A stretch of DNA of 64,000 nucleotides, taken from Pseudomonas paraglycinae (GTDB taxonomy: Bacteria > Pseudomonadota > Gammaproteobacteria > Pseudomonadales > Pseudomonadaceae). The stretch is from NCBI RefSeq assembly GCF_021601625.1, contig NZ_BQHR01000004.1, forward strand, positions 186,001 to 250,000, written 5' to 3'. The notes under the pieces are model-generated. The model was not told where the DNA came from. It worked only from the letters and a program-made list of their open reading frames with translations, and made no database searches. This document shows, piece after piece, positions 60,837 through 64,000 of this stretch (position 1 is the stretch's first letter; each line of letters starts with the position of its first letter). Made by a program: the position numbers and the translations under genes.

Positions 60837-61409
60837 ATGAATCGCTCTCTGCTCCTGCTCGCCCTCCTCGGCTGCACCAGCGTCATGGCCGACCCAAGCT
60901 CTGTGAACAACGCGAACATTCAAGACACCGGCATCCAGTATCGCGGCAACTACAACGTCAACCAGGCGGCAGGCGACCAGATGCAACAGACCAATACCAA
61001 AGCAATCGCCATTGGCACCAATGCCAGTGCGACCACCAGTGTCATCCAGCACATCAACACACCCGCCGAGCGCACTGGCAATGCCAGCGCCACCATTGGC
61101 GGCAACTCTTTCAGCAATGGCAACGGAATCCTGGGCGTGAATCAGGGCGCCGGGGCCAACAACCAGATGGCCAACGTTACGCGCGTCAGCATCAGTGCTG
61201 CCCCGCAGAGCGTTGACGATAGCGCCCTTTCCCAACAGAACGTGGCGTTGTTACCGAGCTCAGGAGCAACTGGCACCTCACCCGGCAGTCGCCAGGTCAC
61301 GACAAGTGATCAGGCCTTCACCGGCAGCCGAGGGGTAATCCAGGTGAACCAGAGTGCCGGGGTGGGGAACCGAATGGCTAACACCCTGAGCATCCGGGTC
61401 GCTGACTGA
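60837..61409 (+). CDS. fapB: amyloid nucleator FapB
   Basis: 190 residues with signal peptide (LLLALLGCTSVMAD). It contains the imperfect amyloid repeats VNQAAGDQMQQTN, VNQGAGANNQMANV and VNQSAGVGNRMANTL shared with FapC, separated by linkers. FapB is the minor subunit thought to nucleate FapC. GGAGG precedes the ATG, which follows the fapA stop directly. Confidence 0.92.
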   Translation: MNRSLLLLALLGCTSVMADPSSVNNANIQDTGIQYRGNYNVNQAAGDQMQQTNTKAIAIGTNASATTSVIQHINTPAERTGNASATIGGNSFSNGNGILGVNQGAGANNQMANVTRVSISAAPQSVDDSALSQQNVALLPSSGATGTSPGSRQVTTSDQAFTGSRGVIQVNQSAGVGNRMANTLSIRVAD

Positions 61410-61482
61410 CCCAAACAACAAAAGCAGTGCAATTAGAAAGTACCAACACTTAACCAACTAATAAGCACGACGGAGAAACACC

Positions 61483-62472
61483 ATGAAACCTACAATGGCC
61501 CTCAAACCACTGGTTTTCGCACTCGCAGCAGTGATGGCAATCGCAGCACAGGCAGGCGGTCGTGATGATAATCACGGTCATGGTAACGGGCATGGCAACC
61601 ATGAACCAAAAGGCCCAACCCTGGAACAACTGCTGCAAATCGGCGCTGGCGCCGGGGCGGCAGTGCTCGACACGCAAAGCAGCTCTGGCAACCTGGTCGG
61701 CAACCAAGGCACCAAAAATGATGCCTCCGTCCGCGACTCGGCCAATGGCACCAACGGCAACGTTGGCATGAACAACACCGCCGGCGATGGCAACCAGCAA
61801 GACAATGCCGCCGCTCTGGCCACTGCCGATGAAAGTTTCATCTTCGGCTCTGCGGTGTCGGTCTCCAGCGCAACTCAAGTCAACACCAACAACGCCGTTG
61901 CGAACTACTCCACCACAAACAACGCCAACCTCAACAACGTGGGTAACGGCGGTTCCGGCAACATTGGCGTGAACAACAGTGCCGGCAACTTCAACCAACA
62001 GAAAAACAACCTGGCAATTGCTGTATCGGGTGGTCGTGTAGCTAACGCCGCTGCTGCTGCGAACCAAACCTCCACTGGCCTGACCGTAGCCAACAACGGC
62101 ACTCAAACCTACAAAAAAGATACCCTCACCGGTACTTTCGCCGGGGCTGGCGCGTTCTACGCGAAGGGCACTGCAAAAATCGAAGACGACGATCACGGTC
62201 ATGGCGGATATGGCAATAACGACAGAGGCCATGGTGGCGACAAAGATCAAAAAGCCAAATTCGAAGCAGTGGGCGTCTTTGGCCTGGCAGGTGTGACCAC
62301 TCAACAAGTGATGACCCCTGATGGCTGGAAAAACCCTGTGACCAACAACGCTTCCATCTCCAATGTTGGTAACAACTTCTCGGGTAACGCTGGTTACAAC
62401 AACGCCGCTGGTGTTGGCAACCAACAAAGCAACTCGCTGTCCATCGCCGCAGGTTGCAAAGCCTGCATGTAA
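61483..62472 (+). CDS. fapC: major amyloid fibre subunit FapC
   Basis: 329 residues: signal peptide (to about 24), then three repeats R1 NVGMNNTAGDGNQQDNAA, R2 NIGVNNSAGNFNQQKNNLAI and R3 NAGYNNAAGVGNQQSNSLSI, with a short first and long second linker, and the C-terminal CxxC (CKAC) typical of FapC. Uncommon are His/Gly/Asp clusters at residues 28-40 (DDNHGHGNGHGNH) and about 233-256 in the long linker (DDDHGHGGYGNNDRGHGGD), suggesting metal binding. It makes extracellular biofilm amyloid. Confidence 0.94.
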   Translation: MKPTMALKPLVFALAAVMAIAAQAGGRDDNHGHGNGHGNHEPKGPTLEQLLQIGAGAGAAVLDTQSSSGNLVGNQGTKNDASVRDSANGTNGNVGMNNTAGDGNQQDNAAALATADESFIFGSAVSVSSATQVNTNNAVANYSTTNNANLNNVGNGGSGNIGVNNSAGNFNQQKNNLAIAVSGGRVANAAAAANQTSTGLTVANNGTQTYKKDTLTGTFAGAGAFYAKGTAKIEDDDHGHGGYGNNDRGHGGDKDQKAKFEAVGVFGLAGVTTQQVMTPDGWKNPVTNNASISNVGNNFSGNAGYNNAAGVGNQQSNSLSIAAGCKACM

Positions 62473-62486
62473 TCGCGATCGAAACG

Positions 62487-62508
62487 AAAGCCCCGGAAAC
62501 GGGGCTTT
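62487..62508 (+). terminator. intra-operon hairpin between fapC and fapD
   Basis: Eight-base stem AAAGCCCC / GGGGCTTT with a six-base loop, ending in TTTTC (62505-62509). It sits 14 bases after the fapC stop and before fapD, so it may partly end transcription or protect the 3' end of the abundant fapABC message. Confidence 0.75.
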
Positions 62509-62534
62509 TCCTCAGTCCCAAAGGCGTATCGATC

Positions 62535-63215
62535 ATGCGTAAGACTGCCCTCCTCGCTCTGCTTTGCTTCTGCGGCCTGACCCAGGCTGCCCAGATGCCC
62601 GTTGCCGCCCTGCCTGGCGGCACACTCGTCTACAAGAACGTGCAAAGCATTCGTGAGCGCAAGTTTGCCGACATCGTCGAACAGAAAACCGACTTCAGCT
62701 GCGGCGCCGCCGCACTGGCCACGGTATTGCGCCAGGCTTATTGGCTCGACGTCGATGAGGAGCACATCATCAAAGGCATGCTGGTCAACGCTGACCAGGA
62801 CCTTGTTCGTACTCAGGGTTTTTCCATGCTGGACATGAAACGCTACATAGAAAGCATCGGCATGCGCGCCAGGGGCTACAAGATTCCGCCGGAAAAACTC
62901 GACGCAGTCACGATCCCGGTGGTGGTACTGATGGAAATTCGCGGCTACAAGCATTTCGTGGTGATGCAGCGGGCGGACAAGGATTGGGTTTACATCGGAG
63001 ACCCGGTTTTAGGACACAAACGCTACTCCCATGATGACTTTGTCAAAGGTTGGAACGGCATTGTCTTTGCCATCGTCGGCCCCGGATATGACAAGGCCAA
63101 TGCCTTGCGCAGCCCTCCGGTACCGGTGACGGCCAAAAACAAGCTGGATGCCTTCAACCCGGTCAAAGATGCTGAATTGATGGACTTCGGGTTCATACAG
63201 AGCGACTTCTTTTAA
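62535..63215 (+). CDS. fapD: FapD, C39-family periplasmic cysteine protease
   Basis: 226 residues with signal peptide (LLALLCFCGLTQAAQ). C39 peptidase motifs: catalytic Cys in QKTDFSCGAAALATVL, His in GYKHFVVMQRA and Asp in VYIGDPVLG. FapD is required for amyloid secretion in Pseudomonas. The ATG at 62535 is taken as the start; the frame is open further up into fapC. Confidence 0.92.
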   Translation: MRKTALLALLCFCGLTQAAQMPVAALPGGTLVYKNVQSIRERKFADIVEQKTDFSCGAAALATVLRQAYWLDVDEEHIIKGMLVNADQDLVRTQGFSMLDMKRYIESIGMRARGYKIPPEKLDAVTIPVVVLMEIRGYKHFVVMQRADKDWVYIGDPVLGHKRYSHDDFVKGWNGIVFAIVGPGYDKANALRSPPVPVTAKNKLDAFNPVKDAELMDFGFIQSDFF

Positions 63216-63258
63216 TCGCCGATTACAAGAGTGGGGCTGGATGTCCCGGGAGCAGCAG

Positions 63259-64000
63259 ATGAAAACCTCATACTGGCTGGCCGCCGCCTGCCTGGCAGCG
63301 AGCGCGTCAGGCTATGCCAATGCAGGATTCAAACCCATCGAAATCAAGGACCAGGAGCTCGCTGAGCTACGCGGTCGCTATGTCATGCCGGGCCGGATCA
63401 TCAGCTTCGGTGTCGTCATGAGCAGTACCTGGCGCAACGCCAGTGGAGATCTGATCGGGGCCTCGGCCACGATGCAATTGCAGGCAGCTTCGGTAAAACC
63501 CGAATTCTACGTCTCGACCATCAAGGAACACGGCAATGGCAGTACCCCGGAACTGGGGACTGGCTCGGTCGTGGGTGGCGCGGGACTCAACTCCAGCCAG
63601 GGCGTGACGCAGAGTGTGCGCGCCGCTGGCGACGGCAACGCCGCCTACAACAACGTTGCGATCAACGTCAAAGAAGCCAGTCAGGCACCTGCACTGATGC
63701 CTGCCCAGGGCCAGGCCTTGATGGCCGGCCAGACCATTTCCGGCAGCAACGGCGCTGGCAGCGTCGCGGTTTCAGCCACAAATGGCGGAGTGCAAATGGC
63801 CATTCAGGCCTCCGGCAATCAGGGTACAGCCTTGCAACAGGTCGCCCAGGGCGGACTGCTGCAAAACACCCGTTTGCTGGGTAACGCGAACGTAGTCAAC
63901 AACCTGACACAACTCAACGTTGTCCTTAACAATAACGGCATGAGTGCCGGCGCACTGGACTGCAACCTGACTCAACTCAGGGCACTACGCAACATCGGAT
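63259..64000 (+). CDS. fapE: FapE, minor amyloid component (3' end outside window)
   Basis: 247 codons are visible and the frame runs off the window. Signal peptide MKTSYWLAAACLAASASGYA, then FKPIEIKDQELAELRGRYVMPGRIISFGVVMSS and repeat-like QSVRAAGDGNAAYNNVAI. A similar opening (ELRGRYVMPGRIISFGV) is typical of FapE. GGGAG lies six bases before the ATG at 63259; an in-frame ATG at 63241 is the alternative. fapF, the outer-membrane pore, would follow outside. Confidence 0.88.
   Translation, partial: MKTSYWLAAACLAASASGYANAGFKPIEIKDQELAELRGRYVMPGRIISFGVVMSSTWRNASGDLIGASATMQLQAASVKPEFYVSTIKEHGNGSTPELGTGSVVGGAGLNSSQGVTQSVRAAGDGNAAYNNVAINVKEASQAPALMPAQGQALMAGQTISGSNGAGSVAVSATNGGVQMAIQASGNQGTALQQVAQGGLLQNTRLLGNANVVNNLTQLNVVLNNNGMSAGALDCNLTQLRALRNIG

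Overview
The window is about 60% GC, densely coded, and shows no rRNA or tRNA genes. Its content points to a plant- or soil-associated Pseudomonas of the P. fluorescens group. It carries MexEF-OprN-type efflux, a mannitol/arabitol operon mtlREFGKDYZ with the gene order known from P. fluorescens, a fap amyloid operon, an OprD-type porin, LpxO, small DUF1652/DUF2790 proteins typical of Pseudomonas, and REP-type palindromes with the GTGGGAGC..GGGCTTG core. All calls come from reading the sequence; no database search was run.

Layout: 1-5465 is the 3' part of a mexE-mexF-oprN RND efflux operon. 5525-8835 (minus) is a second exporter made of an FUSC permease, a small DUF1656 protein and an HlyD adaptor (AaeBXA-like). 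9028-10083 is a TPR protein. 10210-20567 is a signalling island: a two-domain KaiC-like ATPase coupled to a hybrid histidine kinase, and convergent to it a minus-strand operon of three-receiver CHASE3/GAF kinase, CheR, CheB, receiver-kinase and single receiver. A further single receiver follows on the plus strand. 20733-23051 holds a glycosyltransferase and a PI-PLC-like protein.

23105-32750 is the polyol operon: AraC regulator, ABC importer (E,F,G,K), mannitol 2-dehydrogenase, xylulokinase and fructokinase. It has a recognisable operator and promoter, and two palindromic repeat elements sit inside the operon. 32795-40473 is a mixed region: lysozyme-like lipoprotein, OprD porin, VgrG plus a small exported protein, small hypothetical proteins and ecotin.

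40476-46938 carries a short threonine dehydratase preceded by what looks like a complete ribosome-mediated attenuator (leader peptide plus four mutually pairing segments), a CorA-like transporter, a RimK-like ATP-grasp ligase divergent from a GNAT/C39-peptidase fusion, a PQQ sugar dehydrogenase and a small exported protein. 47133-60030 contains Ku, LpxO, YbiT (ABC-F), an MFS transporter, an alpha/beta hydrolase, AzoR with a LysR regulator, a YjbR protein, DUF1294, UppP, a chemoreceptor, and pnuC with a NadR-like kinase. 60387 to the end is fapABCDE, cut by the window edge.

The strongest new candidates are the attenuator upstream of the threonine dehydratase (41537-41641), the KaiC/kinase/CheB/CheR island, the RimK-like/GNAT-C39 locus, and the control signals of the fap operon: a -24/-12-like promoter and a hairpin between fapC and fapD.
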